Assembly (NCBI GenBank): GCA_033063855.1
Contig: CP093829.1
Coordinates: 25,575,537 to 25,639,536, forward strand
DNA length: 64,000 nt
Reading direction: 5' to 3'
From: Smittia aterrima
Taxonomy: Eukaryota > Arthropoda > Insecta > Diptera > Chironomidae
Shown: positions 26,022 to 37,921 of the stretch, piece by piece
Numbering within the stretch: position 1 is the first letter of the stretch
How the letters are laid out: the number at the start of each line of letters is the position of its first letter
Notes under the pieces: model-generated
Seen by the model: only the letters and a program-made list of their open reading frames with translations
Told to the model about the DNA's origin: nothing
Databases searched by the model: none
Translations under genes and position numbers: made by a program

Positions 26022-29000
26022 TTAAGCATCCGGCTCAATGTTGGTTTCAGCAAAACGATTTGTCTCCTCGTAAATCAGCTGCTTAAGCGTTTCTTTCGGC
26101 AAGTCATCAAGCTCCATTGCTATGCGAAACGGTTCTTCTGCCACAGGCTACAACCGAATACAAAAATCATGATTTTATCAATTGACGTGTGTGTGAATAG
26201 CTTACCTCATCAGCTGGATCATAATATTGCTCCAAATAAGGATGTGCCAACGCTTCTTCAACGGATATCCGCTTGTAAGGATTAAATGTGAGCATACGAC
26301 CCAACAAGTCGAGGGCTTTTTGGTCGGCCTGAGGGAAAAGTTTGTTCCACGGGACCTTCGGCTTGAATGGTAGCGATTGCAAGTAACTTCGCGCTTTCTC
26401 ATTGACTATGCAGTCAAGGTCTTCCTGCGATGGTGAGCCAAGCACACCTAAAATATGATTCAGCTGGTCCAAGTAGTGTTTTCCAGGAAATATTGGACGA
26501 TTGCTGAGCATTTCGGCGAGAATGCATCCGACTGACCAAATATCAATAGACTTTGTATATCCCTTGGAATTGAGCATGATCTCTGGTGCACGATACCATC
26601 GAGTGGCAACATACTCTGTTAAGAATCCAGTGTGATCATGCTCGGGATCAGCGACACGGGCAAGACCGAAATCACAAATCTAATTAAAAAAGATCTCATT
26701 AACTTTATGAGCAAAAGCTCTAATTTTTACTTACCTTTAAATCACACGTCGTGTTGAGTAAAAGATTACTCGGCTTCAAATCCCTGTGCAGTACATTGGC
26801 TGAATGTATGTACTTGAGACCGCGTAGTATTTGATACAAGAAATAGCAAATATGATCATTACTCAATCTCTGTGAATAAAAAAAAGGAATAATGATTGTA
26901 GAAAATTGTAGCCTGTTGACAAATTGTAACAAAATTAATCGGAACATTTTCTTTTAAATTAAGAATTTCTTTTCCTTCGTTTTACTATCATACTAGATCC
27001 CATGGGAGCTCTGATTATATATGATGGGAAAACTGGACATACTTGGACGTTTGCCAGTTTGACAGAAGTCGGTGAAACACATTAACTTAAAAAATATAAG
27101 ATCAATTTTGACGTCACAAGTAGACGAGCCCCCAACGTCCAAAAATAAGGAAATAAAAGAGAAAAAGCGGTCGTCATGATGAGTCGTTTTCACATGCGAC
27201 ATCCTTTAAGATTGATCCTGCGATAATGTTGATTTTCAAATTTCCTTGATTTACATTGCCTTGTTACAGCTCATCAAGCGAGACCAGATGTTGACAGAGT
27301 GAGCGAACATTTTTCATTATTTTACACGCGATAATGCTTTGGCTTACTTGTGTTTTCAACAGTTTGTATAAATCAGTCTCCATTAAGCACTGCACAATGT
27401 AAACATCTTTCATTTGCTCTATGCTAGGCACCCGCAGAATGTCTCTAATATCTATGATCTGAAAGGAAAAGAATAAATTTTTTATATCAGATAGTATTAA
27501 AGCGCATTTATTTGTTTTTACGAGTATCGAAGGAAAATAATTGTAACTTAAAAGTTAATGAATACCAATAATAAAAATAATCTGTAGGCGAAATAGGATG
27601 GATTTAAAATTTAAAATATCACATTTATATCAAAGACTAGGTTCTTAGAATTATTCATCAAAATGCAGACCTTCAGCGATATTTTAATTGTTCATTTACA
27701 CCATTTTATTCGTTAAAGTTTAGATTTAATTTGGGAGCCAGATTTTTATATTTGAAATTATCGCAAAGCTTAAAGGTTTCACCCTTTTGTATCTAAATTA
27801 ATTTGTACTAATGGATACGCCGAGAACCACCAATAATAGCAAGTTAGCAGAAGATATATTTTTCTCCGTTAAATTCAAGCGAGACTTGTTGCGCCTCAGT
27901 GAAAAAATCTTTTAATTTGTACTTCGGAACTTTTTCAGGTACATAATGGCGGTCCTTGGCGCATGACAAGGATTCAGAAAGAAAAAAAGCTTAACTCACA
28001 TTTTCATGCTTGAACCGTGTCAAGATTTTAATTTCCCGTAGTGTTCGCTGACAATACGTCTGATGTTCGAACGGTGATATCTTCTTGATAGCAACTTTTG
28101 TATTCGTCAAAGTATCGACAGCAGATCTAAAAAAAAAACGGTGATATTAAAAAATAAGTCCTAACAAAAAAGTTTTGTTTGGGAAAACTCGTCGAAAACA
28201 TCGCTTCAGCTTATATCAAATTCTTACGATCGTTTAAGTTTGCCTTTTAATAAAAAAAATACCTTGCGATGATTCGCAGTCCGAATATTTTGTCTTTTCC
28301 ACGAAGCGGAAAAACAATATCAACTTGAAGAAAATTCCAATCATGCGATAGAAAATCGTTTACCGGCCTATTTCCTCAGAATTTCAACAAGACCTGATCT
28401 TTCAAGCAGACAAAAGAAGACTTTTGTCGACCCAAAATTTGCCTTCAAGGCTTCAGATGATTAATGTGAAAAAAAAAACAAAGAAAAGCTTATTTGTTTG
28501 CAGGCTTCATTTGACGTATTCGAAGCATGAAGCAGCCACATAAAGATGGCTGAAAGGCAAATATTTATTTTCTATCGTACGAAATCTAGTGAAACTTCCT
28601 TTGCCAAAAGATTCATTACTTTGTTTTAAGAAAAATCTTTTCAAGCAATGTTGTGTAATTCTTTGAAATGCAAATATTGAGATTCAAAGCTCAAAAGCGA
28701 AAGTTAATTATTTAGGCGTGTTGAATAATTTCAGTTAGAACAAGCACTCTACATAATTTATATTTCCGCGAAGAAAGAACCTTTTCTAATTCAGGGATGA
28801 GTTGATAGGTTTTATCAACAGATACATACGATACATGAAATATATTTTCTTTTGTCTAGCCGCGGAGATTAAATCAATTTGATTTAATCAAAGATGTATC
28901 GTGTTTTTTTTCCTTTCAAGTCAATCGTCACGACGAAATCCGAATCGCGACAGCAATAAAACTTAAGAGTATCCTATTCTGTAGATATCTTATCGTATTT

Positions 29001-30096
29001 CAGCCGAAAAACAAATTTGTGTGTTGTTAGTTGGCTTGATATAACGCGCTTTCTTTCACTAACATAAATGAAGGCGTGAAAATCCCAATATTTTTCAGCT
29101 TATCATTCTGATTTAGGCTCACTTCATTGTTTACTCGACTTATTAAACTTCGGCGGATTTAAAATGCTCATAGATTCATTCAGTTCCAAACTCGAAGTAT
29201 GTGCTTTATTTCATCAACCAGTGTCTTTTTAAAGCATTATTAGTAAGAATTTCTTATTATTTGTATCGAAGGATAGATTGTTTACTTATTGAGTTAAAGG
29301 GAATGAAAACCTTGGTGGCAGGAATGAGAAAAGTAATAAAAACTTGATAATCGTGTAATATCAAGGAAGATTGGAAAACCATTTCCACCTTAAGTGTGTT
29401 TTGAGATGTGATGGAACGAGTAAGGATAATCAACATAGAGGCAACACTCGATGAACAATACTATTATTGAATAATTAATATAGCAATGATAGTTCAGTGA
29501 ATTTGATGATTTCTATTTAGGAGCAGTACGAGATCCATGAGATCCGTTTGCATTCACTGATTACAATAGGATTTCAACAGGTTTCAGTGGAGTTATACAC
29601 ATTTTCTGATCCTGGGTGCGGTCCACAATGGAAGAATGAGAAAAAGCGAGACGATTATTTACGAAAGGATGGATAGGCGGCTTCAAAAACGGCAGCGTAA
29701 AGTCTGATTAAACCGATTAAGCAAAATGGACAATTAATTAATGAGAGAGTGGCCGCAATGGACTTTTACATCAACAACGTCACAAGCATCGTAATGATGA
29801 ATCGAAAAAATATTATCTAATTTCACTTTCGATGATACACAAGCCTAGCTGATTGAGCGATGGAAGATTTTAATCCATAAATCTTTCTTTTTCTCTGATC
29901 GATTTATCAAATACTAAGCCGGGGATGAGATAGGGTGGACAAGATAAAGATGGTTATCTACTCACACGACGACACCATAAGCTCCTTCGCCAATGTGCGC
30001 TAAATTAGTATAACGCGGTCCGACCTCGAAAACTTGTCCACGAATGATTTGAGCGTTGGGGTTGGGCGCAGTGGGTTGTTCTCCTACTTCAGCCAT
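26022..30096 (-). CDS. rl: ERK-type MAP kinase (Rolled)
   Basis: Six exons: 29966-30096, 28000-28126, 27348-27458, 26735-26869, 26206-26679, 26022-26147; phases agree and give 367 residues (fly and mammalian ERKs are 360-376). The glycine loop GEGAYGVVV spans exons 1-2. The ATP lysine is in VAIKK (about 55-59), the catalytic loop HRDLKPSN at 151-158, DFG at 171-173 and the dual phosphorylation motif TEY at 189-191, so an active, activatable kinase is expected. The common docking region DPADE lies near the exon 5/6 border. It transmits Ras-Raf-MEK signals to nucleus and cytoplasm. The start ATG is followed by MAEVGEQPTAPN, a plausible ERK N-terminus. Introns 1 and 2 (1.8 and 0.5 kb) are longer than most here. 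Confidence 0.97.
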
Positions 30097-33000
30097 TTTA
30101 GTTGATTATGCAGTTCGTTGGAAATTTAACTTGTTGAGTTGATTATCGCAAGTTGTGCGCTTTTATCTATTTTTAAATACTGACAAGCGAATTCTTTTCA
30201 ACAATTTTGAATGTTTTTTGAACTTCTTCTTGGTTTGAACCACTGAGACAAGCACATAAACTTGAGACGCGCGATCTAAATAGAATAAACGCCTTTAATT
30301 AAACACGATTTTTTATATTGTCGCTTGAGATCTGAAGTGAAGTCTCTTAGATAGTAATGAGCTTGAGATCTAGAAATTAGAAACTTAGTGTATCTGGTAA
30401 AAGTCTATACGGTGACTCAGGTAAATCAACCTTTAAAAATTTATGCAACAATCATTTGAGGCAATTTGTCACCGGATGTTTCAAGAGTGGTTAAGAAAAA
30501 AAAAGAAGCGATTTATCAGTTTACAAACTCATCTACTCTACGATAAGGAAGAACTATTTTTTCCACTCATTATGTTTTTCCAATCCTAATTATTGTAAGG
30601 CGTAAAGCCCAGTCTTAAAACTTTTTCCAAAAATTCAATAAAATTCTATAAATTTTTATTTTGAAGCTTATCACATTTTGCAATCGTATTCACACCTTCA
30701 AATTATCGTATAACCGACGATGGTAATTGTTGCGTCTTGTTTTTACTTTTACCAGATCCTTTTTGGTTTTCTTATCACGAGAAATGAAATTTATTTTTAT
30801 TTGAAAAATTTTCGGCCAATTTCAAACTCGGGCCCCTTATAGCGCTTTCTCGGGCCCCTCGAATATTCTGTTATATTTACCAACTTGGTGCTTTGAAAAT
30901 TTCAGACGTTTAACTCCAGAACTCTAAAATACAATTTCCTCGCTAATTACGAGGTTTAATAAAAATATGTTTATATGAAAAGTTAACTTTCAACATTACC
31001 TGATGAACTATAATTCTTATATATTTTTCTTTCATGAAAAAAGATTCTTTAAACTCGAAAGAAATGCTATTGAAGTTGGCCGCGGATCAGTATTTGAAGA
31101 AACATTTAACTTTGTTTCAAGGAAAAGTCATAACATATTGCGGTTTGTTGCGGAAATATCGCTATGGAACTGCTTAGAAGAACTTTAACCAAGCAGTTGA
31201 GCCAAAGGAATATGTTCGCAACTTCCGAAATAATCACTGAAGTCTCATCATTTGAATGCAAGCATTTCGATTAATAAGCCATGAAAATCGTTTTAATCTT
31301 TTATTCATTTGAATTATTTATTATTTATTATGTTTGTATAACCGTTAGCTTTAACTACATAGTTTCTTGAAGCATCAAAATTATAAGCGGATCGATACAA
31401 TAAAAATCTATAAAAATAATACGCGCACGATTTTAAGGAGAATTAGAAAGAAACTTCACATAAGCTAAGGATATGCCATTAAAAAAGAGAAAGGAGGGAG
31501 AGAAAACGAAATTTCTTTTATCGTTTCGTATCGAATGTTCAAATTGTGTCTACTGTGTGCTTGCTTTTTTGTTTCGTTTATCTAAGAAATGCACGAAGGC
31601 ACAAGTTCTGCACAAAGTTCTTCTAACTTATATGTTTTTTTTTCAGCTACCACAAGACAAAATGTCCTCTTAATTCTGCTATCAATTCACTCCCTCTTAT
31701 CATATTGTTTCTCTTTAAAGCACAAAACTAATATTCAATCACGAAAAATCAGTGGAAAAATTATTACGAAAGCTAAACGGAAACTTCTCTACAATATTAA
31801 AAAAATAAAAATAATCTCTTCACTCTCCGAGTTTGTATTATTATTCTTATCAATTACGCACACAGAAATTCTAGCAAACAGTTTTTATCATCAGTTGATA
31901 CAATCTTCCTTCTTTTCCTTTTTGATTTCTTAGTAACGAGGGTAGCGTGAGAGAGGGGCGCGGAAATTTCACTTACATATGCAAATATTCTGCGATTAGT
32001 AGGATAAGTTACACTGCGATTTGTATCATTGTAAAAAAACTTATCAAATCGTTAAGCTAACTCTCGTCCTTCTTTTGTAAAAACGATAAGAAAATGTTTT
32101 TTTTCATATTTTATACAACATTAGTCAGAAATCGACACTTAGTTTATGCAAAAACTACATCAGAGCTTCCACGAATTTTTTTTAATTGGACAATCAAGTT
32201 TTTGCGTTCAAGATCGCAAAAGAGAACAAATGTTGTTAATAAAAGTTTATTTTTGTCAGCAAATTTTGTTTCATGTCAAAAATTTTAAAAATGTTTGTAG
32301 AAGAGAGAGAAAGGACCTGAAGTCAGTGCAAATATATTACTTTTGTGGAATTACAATTTTCTCGTTCAACTTCAACTATTTCTCTTAATTACGAAACATA
32401 GTATTTCGAACTTGATCGGAGATGATGGCTGTCAATTAGAACAAACAACTAATTCTCTTAATCCGGTTTCATTGTTTTTCATAAGAAAAGGAAAAATTCT
32501 ATTTCTACGGCGGAAAAAGTGTAAAAGGTTTTTCTGCACAGATTTTCCGCTACGACGTAAAATCCGTGAATTTCATGGAAGATATTTTCATTTATTACTA
32601 TAATACATTTTTCTGTCACATAGTTGCTGTATGAGAAGCAAATATGACGAAGAGGAATTAAGAATTTCAAATGTGCTGAATTCAAGCACAATTCAATGAC
32701 AAATTAGAAACGGAAATGTGAAGGGACTACTTAATACTTTCGTCCGAGGACTACTTTGTCACTTAAACAACATAAAACTGAAGTTCATACTGGTTCGAAT
32801 GAGATATTAATTGGGATGATCGTTTAAAACATCATTTAAAGATATTCTTTTGGAATAAATCTTCACTCAGTTTTCAGAAAATTTAGTTCATTGATGCAGT
32901 TAACGAAGTCCAAATTTTGAAAATGAAACCTGTCACCATTTATCACTAAATTCATCATTTCATAATGACGTATGCTCGTTTCGGACCGCGTCCAGCCCGT

Positions 33001-33558
33001 CCGAAACATTTTTTGGGATATTTTTGCGAGTCTAAATTATTTAATTCTCAATTATAATCACTTGCGCCGCTTATGCACTTCACAATTGGTTGAGAGTTTG
33101 ACAACTTGTCAAATGAGAAATCAAAGAAAGTCGTTTATTTAATAGTTTGATGGCGTCTTCCGGCTACAAAGTCACAACAGTTCAGCTTTTTTGACTCGTA
33201 TATCAATTCAATTATTTAATGGTTTTAGGTTGTTTCTTTTGCCGTCTCGTTAATATTTTAATTTAAAATTTATCAATTATCAGCCATAAAGTCTCCAATT
33301 TTTTTTCTCAATAATTATAAACGTTTACAAATACTTCACCTAATTAATTTGATTCAAAGTGGTTTTCCTTCTTGCTTCACTTGTTTCGTCGCACACTTCG
33401 AGGCAGCGAACGAGGCGACAAACAATACAAAAACGTTTAAGAGGATTATAAATACTTATTAGACCTAATTTTTCATACGAGAAGGAGATAAAAATCGATG
33501 ATGAGTTGTAGGTCTTCGTTACATTGCTGATTGACACGAGTGCAGCTACATCGAACGT
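30097..33558. other. rolled 5' flank and enabled 3' UTR/intergenic
   Basis: The region lies between the rolled start codon and the enabled stop codon. I see no coding exon. The frames at 31473-32691 are AT-driven and overlap one another in several phases. Part of it is probably the long 3' UTR of enabled, which is read toward lower coordinates. Confidence 0.5.
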
Positions 33559-35927
33559 TTATCGGCGTCGGTTCAGTTCAACTTTAATAGCTAAAATAAA
33601 AATAAAGACTATCAAATTGCTATACATACAAACTTTAGTGTTAATTTAAAACTTAAATACACGAAGCAACAAATCGAGCTTAGAATTTTATCCATAGTTG
33701 TAAGCTATAACCGGCTACGCTTTAACATTATTTGAACGGTTTATGAATGAGGCTAATTGATACTAAAAATGCCAAGGTTTGACAGCTTGCTAACAAGTCA
33801 GATCTGAATATTGCAATGGTTGATAATCGTTGACACTAAATTGGTATTCCCGCAACTCGGCCTTTTTTTGTTTAGATTTTAAAAACAGTTTACATAAAGC
33901 CAGGGAAGAAGCCGCGAGAGGAAATTTGCCATTTGGCAAATCAAAGAGAAATATTTTTCATCGATTATTCATCAAAGTTTTCAACGTGATTCTTTCTTTC
34001 GTAGAAACACGCTTTTCTGATGATTCACGACCACGCTGACGTCACACATGGAAAAATGTAACAATAATTTAAACACTCACCGTCAATGATTTCATTTTTA
34101 GCTTTGGTGATTTCGCTGCGCATTTCTTTCAGGATTTCCGTTTTGAAGGCCTTCATATCGAACGCGGGTGGCAGTGAGAACTCTGATCCATTCACTTGCT
34201 GCAGGATAAAAAAATAAGAACTCTTTAGAATTGTTTTTGCTCTTTAGATTGTCACGGAAATTTGGGTAATTCATAGTTAAAAACTCAAAATACATATGAC
34301 ATTCAAAAATATGATTGTACATATGACAGACAAACCTTTAAAATTGTCTCTTCACTAGCACTGCCAAAGCGCTTGCGGGATTGTGGTGAGTCGGCCAGCG
34401 ACGATGTCGCGTTTGATGATGAAGATGATGGAAGTGTTTGAGAGTTGCTACTGCTCAGCTTGTGCGGTAGCGTGTTAGACTTTTCCCATTTTTCACGTGA
34501 GTCATCATCTTGCGTCTGTAAATGACACAAAAATTAGTAACCTTTTAAGCTTTTCAATGTTTTACACATACGGAATCTTTTTGACGTTCACGTCGCCGTG
34601 CCAATGTCTTAGCCATTTCATCCATCATTGACGCCATCTCTCCTGCACCTGAAGTCCTTCCAATCGTTCCATAGTTTCCGCTTCCACTGCTCGAAGTACT
34701 ATTTCCACTGTTTTCTGCTGCAGGTGGAGCAGAAGTTTTGCGCAATTTAGCTTGTTGAAGTTGTGAAGCTAATGATCCCATGTCCATTCCACCAGGTTTT
34801 GCCATCGGAGGCATAGGAGGTGGTACAGGAGCTGATCCGGTAGATGATGATGATCCTGCATTAGCATTATTTGGAGCGACTTGGGCGATATTTTGCGGAA
34901 TTGGGGGCGGACATGGTACATTATTTTGAAATGCAGGAGGCGGAGGAGGCACCGGAGCAACAGGAACGCTGACTTGTTGTTGCAAAACGGGCATGTAAAC
35001 TGGAGCTTGTGGAATTTGTTGCGGGGGCTGTTGCTGCATCATCTGACCGTGTCCATAGTTACTTCCATTGCTATTCGGGATATTATTACTTTGAGGAAGT
35101 GACGGAATCATCTGTGGCACTGCTGGACTCTGCTTTACGATACCAGTTGCATTATTTAATGAGTTTTGAATTGATATGGACGATGGAACATAAATTGGTG
35201 GCACGCCGTTCTGTTGATTCTGATGGTTACTCATCGGAGTTCCTGTCGCATAAATCGGGTATTGTTGCTGCATGGACATCTGTTGCTGTTGCTGCTGTTG
35301 AGGCATGACAGACATTGTTGGCATTTGTGGTGGTCCAGGAGCGCTGAAATAAAAAAAAAATATGTAGACATCTATTGACTAAGAAAAGTAACTTAGTTAA
35401 ACTACCTGCTTGCGCGATGATGTCCCTGATGCTGCTGTGAATTCAATGTTTGGGCCGTTGGAGTCTGAGGCGAAATTATTTGTTGTTGGTTCATGATATC
35501 TGCGTCTTCCCGCGTCATCGTACGGTAGCCCATGTCTTCATCGTATGATGAGTTTTGATTTGTATTTGGCTGTCCAGGAATAGCTACCGCTCTACCACTC
35601 AACACCTCTAATGTGTGCATCATCGCACGCGCAAAACTTTCCGCATCTTGCTGACTAGAGAAATTCAATCCATAAACATATTTCGCATCGCGCCATTGAT
35701 GGAATGTGGCAGTAGCTTGATTATATTTCAAGCCTTTGAGAATAGAACAATTTATGACAACTTCATGGTCTTGTAACTTTCGTCCGACGACTCGGAATGT
35801 GTTGTTTTGTTGATGATGGTAAATCTGAACTTTGCTAAGACCTGACGAGTTCCCTGATGGAATCCATTTTTTAAGATTCTCATCATAAACCATCACTGAA
35901 GCCCGTGCACCGATTATGCTTTGTTCA
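33559..35927 (-). CDS. ena: Enabled (Ena/VASP actin regulator), start exon not located
   Basis: Exons: 35406-35927, 34572-35343, 34336-34515, 34081-34198, 33559-33581, with matching phases; about 539 residues if a short start exon precedes. The first listed exon encodes the EVH1 domain (EQSIIGARASVMVYDE; FRVVGRKLQDHEVVINCS). The next is rich in Gln and Pro with APVPPPPPAF and similar profilin/SH3 sites, followed by the EVH2 G-actin site (LASQLQQAKLRKT) and F-actin site (MASMMDEMAKTLARRRERQ). Exon 34081-34198 has the tetramerisation helix (KAFKTEILKEMRSEITKAK), and a 23-bp last exon ends VELNRRR. The protein protects growing barbed ends at lamellipodia, filopodia and axon tips. The EVH1 exon starts with one base of a codon, so the ATG lies in an exon upstream that I could not identify. 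Confidence 0.95.
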
Positions 35928-37389
35928 CTATTAATAGGGAGGGAAATATAATTAATAAACTTCGATTTTGACGAGGCTTTTATTTTGTGTAGTAGTCGAC
36001 TTACGGAAACATGTTGTGACTGAAAAATGTTGTGAATATCGTATGGGGGAGTTTTATATCTTGTAACTTCTCTTCTTCTTTTATTATTTTCGGACAATTT
36101 TTTATTTTTCTGTTTCTCTCGTTTAGTTCAACGAACGCTCTTATCACTCAAAAGTCTTCTATTTCCGGAAGTCGTCGAGATGAGAAACAGTAGTCAAGTG
36201 CATTCTAATTTAAATAGCGACACAGATGTGACAATGAATATAGATCCATAAAACAAATTGTATGTTTGTTCTCTTCGTTTCACTTCACTTCAACTTTTTC
36301 TCTTTTTTGAAGAAATATTGGGTGTGAAAGTCCTTTTCAGAAAATTTTCGCAAGCAAAATGACGGCAGTAGACTCACGTTCACTATTTAAAAGTTTTATT
36401 TTCACTTATCGCACCAGTCACAATGATCATTATTAATCGCATTTGGCGATTTTATGCGAAGTTTTATTCATTTTAAGAAGGAAAATGGCAACAACAAAAA
36501 CAATGAGACGATGATTTAAATATTTGTTTTCTGTATGCTTTAGTCCTAAATAAGTGCAACTATCGATAAATATCGATTCAGGAAAGATTTCTTTTTTAAA
36601 TTTTATAATTTAAAGAGCAGCATCTAGCCAAATTAATGCATTTTAAACCGAAACTCGAATCCTATTCCCATTTAAAATTCACTCTTTTCTAAAACTGAAT
36701 TTGTTCTCTTGAAAACGTCCGTTTAAATTCGACCGTTAAAAAAGTCAAAAATTTAAAAATGGTTTTTTTTTTTCATTAATTAGGAGGTTTCATTATAATC
36801 TGTAAACATATAAAGATAGGTTTTAATTAGACCTATTAACCGAACCTGCATAGTTTTTTCAAATTTTACCTCAAATGAATGGCAGTATTTGACCAAAACC
36901 ATTTAAGAATAATAATCGAAAACTATGAGGTTGTCCGACTTAATTAGAAAAGTTGAAAAAAATGTTTTTCGGAGAAAGTCGAATGATGATTTCAATAGTT
37001 TCAATTTTATTTTTTCACTTCGTTTACAAAAAACTTATCATGAATCACACAGAAAACAGTGAGCTTTGCCTGTGAAAGAACTCAATGAAAGAAATATACG
37101 GCACGACGATGATATGTTTTGTTTATTAATCTGCAAATAATAAGAAAAAATTAAATATATCTTCTTGTATTTTGAGTAATGTAAAAAATATTTCATGAAT
37201 CAGATTGAAAACTTTTGCTTTATCACTTTGAAATGATCTTCGAATGGAAATCGATGCATGCACTCGAAACGATTTAACCACGCGCACGATTTCCTTAGAT
37301 GAATTTCGACTTCAATCCGCATTTAAAATTCTTCTCATCACGAAATAGATTCTATATTAAATTTGAATAAATATCAAAATAAAACTCAC

Positions 37390-37560
37390 TTCAAAATGAC
37401 TGCTTGATTTTCCTGGTTTTCCGCGAATAAGCACTTTTTCTACTGCAAAAATTAAGAGAAAATGTTGAATCATATATCGAATAGGAATTCAATATCTTAC
37501 CTACGCAACCTCCATTGACAATAGCAAATCAAAAACGCCGCTGCGGCTACGATTTCAAAA
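37390..37560 (-). other. Possible 5' untranslated exons of enabled
   Basis: Two stretches have good splice signals on the enabled strand. One ends at the donor revealed by TCTTAC at 37495-37500 (exon edge 37501). The other, 37390-37442, lies between a TTTTGCAG acceptor and a GTGAGT donor. The first contains the mini-ORF ATG GAG GTT GCG TAG, which stops at once, so these look non-coding in the Ena frame. They could belong to an unrelated transcript. Confidence 0.35.
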
Positions 37561-37921
37561 TTATTTTATTTATTCAAACAACTTCTATTTTCTTTACAAT
37601 GTTATTTTTAGTTAAATTATAAATTTATAAAAGTTTGAAGAGTCTGAATTTAAATTTACTCTTGGCGATCAGTACATTCGATTATCGCCGATTTCAAGTC
37701 TTTTCACTAATGCCTAATAAACTTTTCTGAGACAATTTGGGAAAGTAATTTTTCTATAAATGGGTTTTAATAGAATTGAATGAAGATTTTTAAATAAAAA
37801 ATATTGTTTTCCACAAATTTTTTTTGTCTAAAACTAATTTTTTGTGTTAATTGCTGAATCTCCTTCAGCTAAGAACGAAAATTTAATTGAATCGAAATAA
37901 AAGAAGAAAAGAATTTGCTTT

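Noticed and set aside
25769..26053. 94-codon minus-strand frame at the end of rolled
   Set aside because: It overlaps the last rolled exon in another phase and runs into its 3' UTR.
35928..36097. N-terminal extension of the EVH1 frame of enabled (upstream open frame)
   Set aside because: It contains no ATG, begins at a TTG, and a pyrimidine-rich TATTAATAG acceptor lies exactly before the conserved EVH1 start, so it is intron.
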